Source: Lyophyllum atratum
Taxonomy: Eukaryota > Basidiomycota > Agaricomycetes > Agaricales > Lyophyllaceae
Length of the DNA stretch: 64,000 nucleotides
Reading direction: 5' to 3'
Assembly: GCA_014905825.1 (NCBI GenBank)
Contig: JACGCN010000012.1
Span: forward strand, 496,001 to 560,000
Under the pieces are notes generated by a model that was not told the origin of the DNA, made no database searches, and was given only the letters and a program-made list of their open reading frames with translations. Of this stretch, positions 11,487 through 24,497 are shown one piece after another. Positions within the stretch are counted from its first letter, which is position 1, and every line of letters begins with the position of its first letter. Made by a program: the position numbers and the translations under genes.

Positions 11487-14400
11487 CTAGATGGTCACGA
11501 AGAAGCCATCACCACGGCCCTCCGTATCTTCCACCAAACCTTTCTTAGCCAAGAAGTCGCCCGCGGCCATCCTAATCCGTTCGCTCGTCATGGGAAGTCT
11601 GAACTCTTGAACATCTGTGATGCCAGCATCTTTGCGGGCGGACTTAAGGGCATATCGGATGGCGAGGGCGACAGAGGCGCCTAGGAATAGTGGTGGCTCG
11701 CCTAGTGTACGATTTATAGGAATAAGATGACGGCCCAATTCGATAGACAAAATGCTCACCGATTCCCTTGGAGGCCTATCGATAACGTTCGTCAACTAGA
11801 GTCAAGTAATGAGTACCTGAGACATACCTTGATGCTTCCAAGGTTTGGCCACTCAGCATCGCGCAGGAGGGATACATTGAAAACTTGAGGGATATCTGAG
11901 AAACCTGGAAGTTTGTAGGCGCCTGTAAAGGGCGTTCGATGGTTATTCATAGCAGCACGGAGTTAATGGGGGATAATACCTGGCCCTTGAGTGAAAATGG
12001 CGCCGTTGTGTCGAAGCCATAATGATTCTTCGATGGTTGCCCACCCTTGACCTTGCGTAAATGCCCCTTCACTATTGTAAAGTGAAATGAATTTAAAGGT
12101 TGCCAGTAGGACTACTCAAGACTCACATTTGTCCGTAATCGATGGCAGGGTTTAAGGATTTGCCGACGTCCATCTATTGTATAGGATTAGTACAGTACCT
12201 CCTCAGATTCAAGGAACAGCGCACGTGGATATCCACGCGGAGGACTGTATGATCTCCTGTAAGGGTATCGACTTCCACTTCCGTGGCGGCGACCCCTTGA
12301 GTGAAGTACATGAAAAGATTTCCTGTCTTTTTCATGTTGCTGTAGGTACGTTATTAGTACTCCGTCGGTAGAAGTGCAGGGTGCAACTTGCTTCCATTCA
12401 TAACCCAATCCTGGAGCTTCATAGTGGCCGGTTGCGCTCAGGGAAACCCGGTCGCCCCATGCCGCCGCAGCCAAGGAAGCTAAGGAAGCGTCACTGCCTA
12501 GTTTTTGGCGATAAGGCTCCAATCGCCGGTTGAGCTCGACACATGCATTGTGAACAGCATATCCTTGTAAGTCGCTCCCGGCCGATCCTGCAGTTGGAAC
12601 AGTGTCTATAGGATGAATCAGTAGTAGTCAAAACTTCAAGATCCTTCACGAACAGACGTACTGGGTACGGTATTCGTAGAGGATTCTGATGTGAAAACGG
12701 CTTCCAAAGGGACTCGTAATTCTTGAGCCGCTAACTGACAGCACCTAATTAACAGCCTCTAGTCCAATCAATTTCGAGACTTATTGGCAAACACATACTT
12801 CGTATATAGGCCTATTCAAGGAGAAAATGTAAGGTTGATACTCCTCATGAACGCCAAAAAGTAATCATACCTTGGCCCATTTCAGTCCCGCCATGGGCGA
12901 CAAGGACCGATCCATCCATGTAAATGTGAACAAGCGCTGCACCCTGATTCATTGCCTTGATGCTAAAAAAAGTTAGTTCAATTATTAATCTAATGCGATA
13001 GCATGACAGTCTCACCCAAACGCGAGCTAAATGAGAGACGTTAACCCTAGCTCCAAGGGAGAACGAAGGACTTACACCGAACTTGGTAGGGATCAGAACA
13101 ATACCACGTTTCCGCCACCTGTGCTCCTAGAGAAGGAAAAGGTTAATAAATACCACTGCTACTACCTAACGAAAGGCGTACTTCGTTGAAGCGATCGACC
13201 TCAGCACGGCGATGATCATAATTACTTGAAATGCGGCAGTCTTGCAAGAGGCGAGGAACATGCCAATCAAGGACCTGCAAGAGAAAACGTTGTCAAGGTC
13301 CTCGAGCATTTCTTCACATAGAGGACGTACCTCCTGGTGGTATGGAGTCTCCTGTCCCTCTTTATACAGATTAATCTGTGCAGAGAGATCAGTCAAGAAT
13401 GACCAGAAATAGCCACCTCACAATGAATACTGACCTCCCGAACATGATCGATGTCCAACCCAAGATGGTGAGAAACAACCTCTACGAAGTGTTCAGACAC
13501 AGCCATACCCTACGCGATCAATAAGTCCAAAGCCCCATCGATTTTGTGATAGGAATATGAGCCATACCTGAGGACCACCAAAACCCCTAAATGCAGTATT
13601 CGAGACAGTATTCGTCTTGCAGCATCGGCCCCGGACATCGACATGTGGAATATAGAAGCAGTTTTCGATATGCGCAAGAGCACGATCGATTACCCCACCA
13701 CTGATATCGAGAGAGTAGCCAGCGTTGGCGTACGCATCAGCCTTGAGTGCCGTGATTTTGCCTTCGGAGGTGAACCCGACTTTCCAGTTGACGAGGAAAG
13801 GATGGCGTTGGCCGGTCGTCTGTATATCCTCAGAGCGATCGAGCATGCATCGCACTGGTCGTCTTGATTTCTTCGCAGCTAGAGCCGTAATGGCGGTAAG
13901 CTAGATTTCACCTATTGATTAGCACACGATCAGCTGTACTGGAATATATACGCACATGTGACGCTCGGGTCTCCTTCCCGCCAAACCCTCCACCCAGACG
14001 CTTACTTCGGGCTAAGATACGATTCCTTGGCACACCAGTAACCTGAGAACATAACTTGAATATAGAGCTGTGCTTGAGAAAGATAATAGGCCTACCTGGG
14101 CAACCCACCGTTGACTGTCTGTTAATGCTTGAGTAGAAGCGAAGACTTCCATCTCGCCGCTCTCAAATTTGGGTACACTATAAGTATGAATGTAAATCAG
14201 TGAGCATTTGGCTGTTACGATTGATACTCACGCAAGGCAGGCCATAGTTTCCAAATAGAAGTGCTACGAAAGGATGTCAGCCGGAGCAGACATTCAGCAA
14301 GAATGGATTCACCTCTTGTCCTCCCATCCGTGTCGTGCCTTCAGCAGTACATTCAGCGTCACCTAAGACGCCATCGATCTCATCTCCACGCGCAATCCTT

Positions 14401-17400
14401 CTTTCATATTGCATATGGAAAGATCCCTTTTCGATGGCCTCTTCAATGGTCAATATCGGCGGTCCATTATCCTCATACACAACCTCGACAGCCCTCGCCG
14501 CTTTCTGTGCTTGAATCTTGGTCTGAGCCACGATCATGCCGATCGGTTGACCATAAGCTGTCACTTCGTCCACCGCGAAAAAGACTTCGTCAAGGGCGAC
14601 GCTGCCCCACCAGTTCGCTTTGGGCGATGGGAGGTCGAGGTGAGAGACAAAGGTGTATACCCCTTTCATTTCGAGGGCTTTCGACGCGTCAACGGAGATG
14701 ATCTTGGCGTGTGCTCGAGTGGAGAGAACAAGGGCGCCGTAGCCTTCGTTCTGAAGGGTGGGCATGTCATCGGTGTAGACAGCTTCTCCAGTCGTATGCT
14801 TGAGACCGGAAAGATGTGGTTCTGACTTGCCTACGACTTCCTCCGCATATGGATCCTACATAAAGAACTGTCAAGAACGACCTGTGGAGACGAGTTGGTG
14901 AATATACCGAGTTGTCGCGACGTCCCGTATTCGCCTGGCGGTGGATAGTGCTAATGATGTCCTGGGGATCAGCGGAGAGCATGGCCTGGCCGCCATCAAG
15001 AGGGATATCGAGCTCGACGGAAACGGCGTTCCAGAACTTGAACAAGAAACTAAGAGCGAGAGTTTTTCTGAAAGAAGGCATCCCTCCAGGGACGTTGAAT
15101 GGTAGGTCTATCTCGGCTGCTAGTTCCTCGAGGGCAGCTTCCAGAACCTGGTAAGTGAAGGGCTTGCCTGTAGAACAGGAAGGATGATCAGTAAGGCTCA
15201 GCAGAGACGAAGATGACCGACCTATTACGAACGCCTGGGTCTTCGGCGTAGAGATTGTCCAAGCCGCCATGCCGCCGTAGGCGAATTTTGCATGCTCGAT
15301 TATTCCCTCATCATTGACTCGCATGGCAAAGCAGCTTGTCACAATGGCAATATCGTCATCACGCCTCTTCGCCTAAGAGAACATTTGGATCAACTTAGAG
15401 AAACATGCCATATATGTAGAAAGACGAACCTGTTTATAGGCCTTCACAACCTCCCTAGGCCCACCGCCGAGAGGGACTACAATCCTCTCAATTATAGCAG
15501 ACTTTGGTAACCTCGTCTTCCGGTACCCAATAAAGAAATCATCCATACTCAACTCCACCTGGCCCTCTGCTGTCCGTGCTACCACCTTGGCGTCCACTGC
15601 GATCCAAACAGGATTGAGATCGCTGATCGGAGATGCGGTAGCGATGTTCCCGCCTACGCTGGCCACGTTTCTTATCTGCCACCCTGCGAAATAGCGGAGT
15701 TGGGTGCGGATGGCTTCCAGGGGGCCTTTGGCGTAGGTTGCGTTTGGGGCGTCGATGAGGGATTTACATGTGACTTCGAGCTCCGCAAGTGGGAGGTTCG
15801 CTCCAAATTCAAACGAGGGACGTTCAGGCATGGGTGGCTCGATGAAATAGAGCTCTGGGATATCGGAGACATATACGCTTACGGGGTATACTTGCGCTTT
15901 CAACTGCTCCGTCGTGCTCACCTTAGCATCCATTTCACATTAATCGAACCCTATGCTTACCTTGACCTCAATCTGAATCTCACTACTCCCTCCAACCAAC
16001 TTCGCGGCCGGCCAAACTTGGCAGATCCCCGCGAGCTGTTCGACGGTAGTGGGCCGCAGCCAAACTCGATCATCGTTCCCGAACTTGAGTGGTTTGAGCT
16101 TGTAGTTGTTCAATGCGGGAGGGAAGATGAGCTCGGTGTTGGGTTTGTAAGGACGGAAGGTGAAGCGGGGGAACCTAGGGTGTTTCTTTGATTTACCCTC
16201 AACTTCGTTTGAAGAGGAAGATGAGGAGAGCTGGCAGCAGTCAGCTCGTCCACATCCCTTTGAAGGCGAGGTGGGAGCGATGGGGGTGGGTGTAGGGACT
16301 GAGTTCTCCTTAACAGCGGACGTAACGACGGGTGCAGTCCTGCCTGTCGCGCTTGAATTCTTGTCAATAGGTGGAACAGAGGTTTCTTCGCCTGATGGAA
16401 CGGGCAACGCGACTGATTGTAAGATAAAAATCAAATTTAGTCATCAAATTGGATTACAGGAGTATGCGAAGCCGTGGATAGAACAAGTAACTCACTATCA
16501 GAACTAAGCTCCGCTGGGTTGGGTTCGCTTGGCTTCACTTTGCAGCACGAGACGACTTCACCTTCCTCCAAGTTTGCAGCTTTATAATTGACGGGAATAG
16601 TAAAGTCCTCGTCTAGTTTGCCACCTAGCACACTCGCATCAGCGTGGCTTGAACCAGAGCACATCGTTTTACTCACCTTGGGCTCTGGCTAGGTACTCGC
16701 CCACAAAAGTCTTGGCACTATCCAATATGGTTTTGTAACCAGTACACCTGCATAGATTGCCATCGAGTGCTCCGTTTAGTTCGATGTCCTCGACTGTGAG
16801 GCGTCCAAGCTTTGCTGGATCGGAGTATGCGGTCCGCAGGAGAGCGTAGAGGGACATTATTATTCCAGGCTAGAAGTGACATAGGTCAATATAGTGGACA
16901 AAGGGGCTTCGAATAGGGGGGGGGACGAATAACATGAACAGTGGAAGGCGAGGGCATGAGGAGAGCAGAGCACAAAAGGCGGAATGTGGGACTATCAGGA
17001 AAGGTAAACCGTTAAGTAGAATTAAGCGCTAGATCGGACAACGGTGGCATATGATCGCCTAGATTTGGCGTAGACAAGGGACATCGAGAGGGCCGCAGCA
17101 TATGTGAAGGGAAGACAGGCAATGCAATTCCAAGAAGGACGATCGACTCACTGTGCAAAAGCCACACTGACTTCCACTCATCTTCCACATCCTTTCCTGC
17201 AAGGGATGCGGATTCTCGGAATTCCCTAAGCCTTCAACCGTGATGACATGTTTCCCATCCACGCTCACGATCGGAGCCAGACAAGCATTCACGGCCAAGT
17301 GCTGCAGTATCCCAGTCCGAGGGTGTTTATTCTGTATGACGACGGTGCATGCTCCGCATCCTCCTTCCCCGCAGCCTAATTTAGTGCCTGTGAGTCCTGG

Positions 17401-17544
17401 CCCCTGGGAACGGATGAAATCGAGGAGAGTCGCATCTGGGTCGATCGCTGATGCATCGAGGGAGATACGCGTGCCGTTGAGGTAGAAGAGGATGGAGGAA
17501 GTAGCGAGAGAGGCGAAAGTGTCTGTGTTTGGAGCATCCCCCAT
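11487..17544 (-). CDS. Xanthine dehydrogenase / purine hydroxylase
   Basis: Molybdo-flavoenzyme oxidising hypoxanthine to xanthine and urate. The ATG at 17544 ([10 protein letters not shown]) is the first in frame. Domains in order: plant-type 2Fe-2S ([13 protein letters not shown]), second 2Fe-2S ([17 protein letters not shown] and [14 protein letters not shown]), FAD-binding ([34 protein letters not shown]), then the Moco domain ([47 protein letters not shown]-like block, [12 protein letters not shown] with the catalytic Glu). The Glu of QEHFYLET and the Arg of AFRGFGG match purine-binding residues of xanthine dehydrogenases and argue against aldehyde oxidase. The gene is cut by roughly twenty introns, so it appears as fragments; spliced length should be about 1400 residues. 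A Ser/Thr/Pro-rich insert follows the Fe-S domains. It needs the product of the adjacent sulfurase gene for activity. Individual splice sites in the middle were not all verified. Confidence 0.93.
16870..17151 (-). other. Long intron inside the second Fe-S motif of xanthine dehydrogenase
   Basis: The coding sequence stops after CGFCT at 17152 with a GTGAGT donor and resumes at 16869 with PGIIMSLYA after a TTCTAG acceptor. At 282 nt it is about five times longer than typical introns here. It contains a run of nine C on the minus strand (16915-16923 region). It splits one of the most conserved motifs of the protein. Confidence 0.8.
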
Positions 17545-18082
17545 GACAGTTATCTCACAGACACGAAATGCCGTGGTGCGAGGATCGTACTCCAAAGTGT
17601 AGGTCAATGAGAGATAGGGGAGAGGCTAGGATCCGTCCGATAAGATGGAGTGATCCGCGGTTCACGTCAAGTTATGTGCACATGTGCTCGTACGAGGATC
17701 GATGCTTGAGAGACCTTGCTCGCCATGCTCCTTGTCGACGTCGTAATCGCTCCAAGGGACGCACAGCCACACGGACTCAAAAATGAGGGCCATTGGTGAG
17801 CATGCCGTTCCTCTGCAAATAACTGGAAGGTGAAGGAGGGAATCGACTTGCAAGAGGCAACATTACGGACCCTAAGATGGAAACGCCTGTGGTGCGATAA
17901 GCGAATATGACCCAAGGGCCTACTCAGCTTGTTTTCTCGGACACCTGGAGTGGCGAGGTCTATTGCATATTTTTGCTTCCAGGCAGTACATATACCGAGT
18001 ACATACTTCAAATTGCAACATGCGTGTCTTTCTGCTCAGTGTGGGAGACCGCTTCGCCTTCATTACGTAACAACTGCTGTCC
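17545..18082. promoter_or_regulatory. Divergent promoter region of xanthine dehydrogenase and metallophosphoesterase
   Basis: 538 bp between two divergent start codons; must hold both promoters. I saw no convincing TATA box. If purine induction operates here, GATA-type sites would be expected, but I did not establish an enrichment. Confidence 0.5.
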
Positions 18083-18997
18083 ATGAGTCTCAACGCTCTC
18101 TTCGACCGACGCCCTCCAACGAGGTGGGAGCAATTATTATCGTCGCCATCGCTCTTCATAACGAAATGGATGTATGTCAAATGCGCTCCCGTAGTTCAAG
18201 ACTCCCCATCTACCAGCTCCACTATTCGCGTCATATGCATCTCCGACACCCATAACGCGCATGCGGCCCTCCCTACCCTTCCTATGGGCGACATTCTTAT
18301 ACATGCCGGCGACCTCACCAATTCCGGAACAGAGCAGGAGCTATTAGCAGTCCTGGAATGGCTTAGGGCTCAGCCACACGTCCACAAGGTCTTCATCGCA
18401 GGAAACCACGATACCATTCTCGCGAACCCTACGAAGCGCGACGCTATCATTTCTGCCTATCCGGAGCTCACGTACCTAGAGGACAGCTCAACGACGTTGG
18501 TCGTAAGAGGGCAGAATGTCGCCATCTACGGGAGCCCCCGCACGCCACGCCACGGTTCAGGTGTCTTCCAGTATCCACGCGTTGAGGCCGACTGGCAGAA
18601 CATACCATCCCGCACTGACATTCTAGTCACACACGGGCCGCCTGCGCATCATCTGGATGCCGGGGGGAGCGGATGTGCTGGACTGTTGCAGGCCCTGTGG
18701 CATGTCCGGCCGAGGTTACATATCTTTGGCCACATCCATGCCGCGCATGGCGTGGAGCGTGTAGGGTGGTCCCAGGCACAGATGGCATATGAGCGCGTCT
18801 GTACGTCGAAGGGCGGGTGGAAGGGCGCGCTTTATGTCGTCTGGTCCGCAACGAGAGCGTGGTTAGGTGCACGCCCCCGGTTTTGCGCAGGTCGGGATAC
18901 TGTGCTGGTCAACGCCGCATCGATCGGCGGTTTGAAGGACGAGAAGCGCCGGGATGCCATTGTAGTCGACATCGATCCTTCCGACCTCTCACGATGA
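18083..18997 (+). CDS. Calcineurin-like metallophosphoesterase (MPPED1/MPPED2-like)
   Basis: Single-exon gene of 304 residues. All metal-binding motifs of the metallophosphoesterase fold are present in order: ISDTHN (about residue 53), HAGDLTNSG, AGNHD, VTHGPP and FGHIHAAHG. The order and spacing, including the GHIH-A-HG ending, match the UPF0046/MPPED group, which in animals acts on cyclic nucleotides in vitro; the fungal substrate is unknown. The N-terminal 45 residues before the catalytic core have no recognisable domain. No signal peptide or membrane segment is apparent, so a cytosolic location is likely. Confidence 0.87.
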   Translation: MSLNALFDRRPPTRWEQLLSSPSLFITKWMYVKCAPVVQDSPSTSSTIRVICISDTHNAHAALPTLPMGDILIHAGDLTNSGTEQELLAVLEWLRAQPHVHKVFIAGNHDTILANPTKRDAIISAYPELTYLEDSSTTLVVRGQNVAIYGSPRTPRHGSGVFQYPRVEADWQNIPSRTDILVTHGPPAHHLDAGGSGCAGLLQALWHVRPRLHIFGHIHAAHGVERVGWSQAQMAYERVCTSKGGWKGALYVVWSATRAWLGARPRFCAGRDTVLVNAASIGGLKDEKRRDAIVVDIDPSDLSR

Positions 18998-20820
18998 TAC
19001 CCAATACACACTCAATACCACGGGGGCTATTTCACTGGGCATTCTATGTTTAGATGCATGTGGTCAGCAAAATTAGGCAAATTTTTGTAGCCCCGCGGTC
19101 TCCGAAGGTGCTCCGGTACCGGCAGTATGAGATCTGTGTGCAGCACACGCTCGACCAGAATCTAGTCGAATGTCCTCAGAGCCGGACTCAGCCGTCCTCA
19201 GTAATAAAAGAAATTTTGCGGGAAGGGCGCGGCCTCAGAGGCTCACAATACGAGCAGGCGAAGCTGGCTGTCGAGCTCCATGGCTGGCTTGATATGGAGG
19301 TACTCGCCACAGATCCTAGGTAGGCGATCTGTCGCTCAACAATCTGGTAAGCTCTCATTTTTAAAATCGGCCTTGGACCGGCATTCATGGCATCCATGCG
19401 TCATCGATATAGCAATTCAAGGATGTCGTCCTATACCATCCTTACATATCTGAGAAAGCTGACATGTCCTACAATGAATCTTGAACGCTTTTAGAACCTC
19501 TTGCTCGACCATTTCAAAGATACCCCACGACGAATTCCCTCCAATTCGCAAAGTCTACTTACCAACTTTAGCGATTTAAAGACCGGGAGTCTGAGTAACA
19601 TTTTTCCACTGAAACAATGCCGGCGGCTTCACCGGGCTCATGGGTGATCAGGAAAGGCAAACATCGGGCTGACACGGAGTCTGCACGACGTCGGGCGCTG
19701 GAGGACACAAGTTGAAGCCGGTAGGAGCCCAGATGCGGTGCGTCACAGTCAGCTCTGGGCGTCGCCATGTGAAGATTTTAGAAGGCAAGGGTCGGTGAAA
19801 CCAGTGGGCGGCGTTCGACTTCGTTTCATGCGCCTTGACGGACAAGGTCATAACGGCTGCCCAACCCTGTGGTAACCTGAAATTCAATGTGGATTACTGT
19901 CATTGTTCTTTGTGCCATGTCATCGAATAACCACGCTTCCTAAAATGTGACGTCTGTGGACGTGATCGGATATTTATTTTTAGGGTTTGGTATCCTCGGA
20001 GACGGAATTGGCAAAGTGAAACGAAGCGGCAGCCTCCGGTGTATAAACCCTTTTATGAACTGCGCAGAGGCGCTGAAACAATATTTCTATTGTGCACTAA
20101 ATCGCCTTTCGCAATAGCAGGGCGGTCGTCGACGATGCTCGGTTCCGAGTCGTCGTTGCTGAAGAGGGCAGACCAGTTTTTCTTACGAGGTGGCATTAAC
20201 GAAGTGTGGCAATCAGGATCCACCTGGAACATGACGACAGGCACACGAGCATTAATAGGCAAGTTGTGACAGAACAAATGTGTAATTGCAAACTCAAGGA
20301 TTTGTGAGGCGGCGGGATGTATATCCCGATCCACTATCCGATCTCGTCTAATTCAGTGGTCCAGCCATGGCCTTCAAAAACCGTAAGCGCAGCATCTACG
20401 AACTTTTTCTTTCCGCGACCAGTTCGAGCGCGAAATACTTGTCTGCTCTCTATCGACGATCGCAGCTTCCTCTGCCAAAAAGTTGACCAGTTCTCTCCTG
20501 CCCCACCTGCTGCCAGCCCTCCTCGACGATCACCTTCCCTGTTCTCTCCCGCGACGTCGTGATTAATCACAGAAGCGCTCCAAAAACGTGCAAAATAGGC
20601 TCCTCGCAGTTCCAGTCCCACCAACCAGTCCCACAACCCGTCATCCTTCTTCTCGAACCGTAAAGAAGCCTTCTTGTTGCGTTCGATTCAAGTCCATGCG
20701 ACGATCTCCCATCATTTAACCCAGGTTTCCTCATCCATCGTCTTAGCATTCATGCCTGCTTCTTCAACAAGCCTTCATAAGAACATTCGTCCTGACCATC
20801 CACTCCATCCAGCCCCAAAG
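18998..20820. other. Gene-poor region, 1.8 kb
   Basis: Only short open frames without recognisable domains, coding-like composition or start context. The right part (about 20350-20820) is pyrimidine-rich and probably contains the promoter and 5' UTR of the zinc-finger gene. No repeats or RNA genes recognised. Confidence 0.5.
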
Positions 20821-23800
20821 ATGAATATTCTTGATCACCCTTCAAAATCCCGCGACTTCGATCACTTCCAGTCCCAGTTCCAGTCGCTCACCATCTCTTC
20901 GCACTCTCCGTCTGCCCTCACTTCTGACTCCTCGGCGCCCCAGTACTCCTCTTCCGGCCTTGCAAACCTCAACTATTCCCTCGGCGCGCCCTTCTCTATG
21001 GCGTACAACTACCAGGCCAAAGAATTGGACGACCGACCCACCATCATCGACACCTTCTCTCCCAAGCCGCTTATGCATGAGTTGTCGCCAACGTCCTCTG
21101 ACAGCAGTGACCTCGATTCCCATCACTCGCCTTCGTCTCCACGGTCCTCCTTCGAAGCATTTGTTACCACCCGCTCTCGCGTTGTCCGGGTTTGTGGCGT
21201 ATTGTTGCTCGCACCTCATCGCCACTAATGACTGTCGTGTTTGATAACCAGCTGTATAACCTGCCACGCTTAGCAGAGGCGTATCTATCCGCCGTGTTTC
21301 TCCCGCAAAGCGTAAGTCCATGATACTTTGTTCACCGCCGCAGAGCGTAATATTTATACCCGTGACGTCAGAATCTACGTGGTAGGGTCCCTGCTCCTGC
21401 GTCGATGTGGGCTCTGCGTGACGAGTACTGCGAACACCGACCTGACAACGTCTGGGCTGTATTCCGGAGCCACGAGGAGGTTCGTTGCTTTCATTTGCAT
21501 CTGTTTCGTGTGGGCGCGCAATGGTTACCGCTTTGGGGCGGGAGCGCCTGTTACGTCACGTGTTGTGACCCGGAGTCGCGTTTCCTCAGGTTCCTTGCCC
21601 ACGCATTTCACGGAATTTAGGCCCTCGGCCACGGTAACCACGACGGCGTTGCCCTTGCCATGCAACCCTTCATATTTGTCCATCTCGCACACCATTGTCC
21701 TCCGTCGTGATTTATACATGCATCATGACTAACATTTTACTTGCGACTGCCAGGCTGCCGCCGCTCTCTCTCTCTCAAGCCCTGCCCTGTCAGTCACCAC
21801 CGCTCTTGAGAGCGACCTCGAGCCATTTCATAAGCTTCGGCGCTTTATTCTGACCGTACGTATCTTATGTAACCATGCCATATCTGACCCAACTAAATCC
21901 AAACTCCTCACAGGCGCCCCCTCAGGCTGCAACGCGCCCGTCTGCAACTACTCCCCATCCTCTCTTGCGCGTCTCGTCCTCCCACTCGGATCTTCAAGGT
22001 TCTAGAACACCCCTCGATCGCAATTCTGGTATGGACAGGGGAGATTACACCATATCGAGCAACCCCCCGAATCCGAGGACAAGTTTCAGACTTGGTGACT
22101 GGATGTGAGTGTCAGTTTCTTATGCTTTCCACCCTTTTCCACCGCATTCCTATGTGTGATGAGCGCCCTATCTATGAAGTCGCACCCGATGGTCATCTAT
22201 TTTTATCCATGTCTCGATCGCTCGATCATACGAATCATGTTCTGAAATACTCAATACAATTTCTCCCCCCAGATGCAGCTCGCCGAAATGTGCCGCACAC
22301 AACTTTGGGTAAGTGTACAGTCAGCGTTCTACCGCCTCCGCCATAAGACTTGGCGGAAGTTTGTCTCATACGCTAGAACTATCATGCTAACTGCCTCTTT
22401 TCCGTGTATGATTTTGCATAGGCGTAACCTGGCCTGCATTGGGTGCGGGTGTCCACGCTCCAACGGAGGGACGGGCCAAGGAGGACCAACGCCATCGAAC
22501 TCGCAGTCGTATCCGCCTCCCCGAAACCTTTCTTCCCCGCGTTTCGCTTCTTTCCCATCCCACTCGAACTCTGTGCCCAACCTCCCGACGCAGCCTCCTC
22601 AACAGCCAACATATAACAGTTACACTCAGCCTCAACAGCCTCATCATTCGCAACACCCGCAGCAGCAGCAACAGCATTCTCAAGAGCCTGCATTCGCAGC
22701 ACCGCCTGCACCGACGACGAACAAGTCGGCGCACCCTCTGCTTACCCCGTCTGGCCGCGGGTTCGCCGTGGGCGGTAAGGTCCAAAATATCTCAACCGAC
22801 CCGCTGTCGCCTTGCATCATGTACTGGCCGGACAACGAGCCGTTCCCGGAACAAGGCCAGATTCGCCCCAGTGGTCTTGTGGGTGTTCCGGTATGTACGC
22901 TCGTCCCAGTTAGCTGATTCATATTCACATATAGTACTCTCAGCAACCTCCCATCCTCAATACTGGCAACAGAGGCCCCATCTCTCATGTATGTGACCTT
23001 CTTAGACAGAGTTTCGGAATGCTAGCTCACGTTCACTTTCTCGCACAAAAGCAACCTGGTGATTGGGTTTGCCTAAAATGTAACTACCTGAACTGGAGAC
23101 GCAGGAAAGTCTGTCAGACTTGTCTACCGTGTAAGCTACTTGTTCCGTGAATTGCTCCCTCATACTGAGCCGGCCGCCTTGCAGATGCTGAGGGCAACGG
23201 CGACTCTATCTCAGCTGCCGTGCAGGCGGAGCGCATCGCCTTGTTGACGTCGGTCTTGGCACAGACCCAGCACCAGGGCGCTGGTCCTCAAGCTCCGCCC
23301 CAGGCTCCCCGTTCTCATTCGATGACACCGCCCCAGCTGCGACGTCCCTTCATCGATGTCTCTCCGCCTCAGACCCAGGCTCAGACCCAGTCGCACATGC
23401 ACGCGCCCGTTCATCGATCCCACTCTCACTTCGAGCTCGGCGCACAGTACAACACTGCTCAGTACAACAACCGCGACGCTAGCCCCATCTATCAGACCTC
23501 AGGTCCTCGCCAATGTCAACCATCACCCCTGTATTCCACCGGACCTGACTTCAACACGCTGCCTGTCCATGCGCCGGCTCCATTGCTCCCATCATTCTTG
23601 CAGGATATTGTTCAGTCGCCCGCTCTATCGCCGACGTCGACGTCATCCGCTGACCTGTCGTTCGAGGAGTATGAGGACATGTCTTCCACCAAGACCTCCT
23701 TCCCTCGCACGTACAGCAGCGACGACTCGGTTGCGGACTCGGCCACGGACTCACCCCTCGGCAACATCTGGCGGCTTGATGGCGAGGAGAGCAAAACCCT

Positions 23801-23894
23801 CTCGGCGTTCGCGCTCCCCAACCGCCAGGATCTCATCGGCACCGGCAGGAAGAACAGTAGGGAGGGGCTCCGTCTGCAGCTTATCACATCATGA
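20821..23894 (+). CDS. RanBP2-type (RBZ) double zinc-finger protein
   Basis: Nine exons (20821-21189, 21252-21311, 21754-21855, 21914-22104, 22273-22308, 22422-22890, 22935-22988, 23052-23130, 23185-23894) give 689 residues. Two RBZ fingers are seen. Finger 1 is spread over three exons: GDWIC at the end of exon 4, a 36-nt exon 5 coding SSPKCAAHNFG, and RNLACIGCGC in exon 6. Finger 2 is PGDWVCLKCNYLNWRRRKVC followed by QTC. RBZ fingers of this W-x-C type bind single-stranded RNA. Linkers are Pro/Gln/Ser-rich and the N-terminus is Ser-rich. The protein resembles fungal RNA-binding zinc-finger proteins of the Nrp1 kind, but no RRM was recognised. The start could instead be the ATG at 20752. The third intron-scale gap (21312-21753, 442 nt) is unusually long. 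Confidence 0.8.
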
Positions 23895-24497
23895 TTCAAG
23901 TACGTGTTGGACTATTCTTCCTTCCCCTCATAGTGTGCTGACGCCACTCCTAGCAGCAAAATATTTTTGGTCATCTATAGTACGAAAGAGTAATAAGGGT
24001 CAGCGGTTCACTTCGTAACCACCCGTGTGTATGTGCAATCTAGGAAACGCGGACGCGCAGTGGGACAGTCTGCATGGATGGTTGGGAGGGGCGGCATATC
24101 AGCAGGGAATGATTTTATTTATCAGTGCACCGGGACGATTTGCACCTGCTTTTTCTTTTTTGGAATTTCCTCGAGTCTTTTATACTAAATGTGGCAACTG
24201 ATAATCTCTTATCAACTTACGCGTCTTGGTCGTCGTTATTGTACCATAGTGGATACATCTTTACTCGTGCCTACTTGGGATCGCCTTTGCAGAAAGTTAT
24301 TGTAATACAAATTTTATCTCGACTCTTCATCGACCAGACTTGCTCAGAGCACTACAAGATTCTCTTCCTCAAGCTCGCCATCAGCTTCTTCTAGGTCCGT
24401 TCCAAACGAGCATGTATATGGTCGGAATTGTGGTATGATACAAACAAATTAGCGTACTTTTCATATACAATGATCCATTCATCTCTCTTAGATCCAT
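23895..24497. other. Convergent intergenic region
   Basis: About 600 bp with 3' ends of the zinc-finger gene and the homoaconitase gene. A frame around 24125-24394 has no recognisable domain and I do not support it as a gene. Confidence 0.5.

Noticed and set aside
21328..21732. 134-codon frame inside the second long gap of the zinc-finger gene
   Set aside because: Lies wholly inside the 21312-21753 intron and has no domain or start context.
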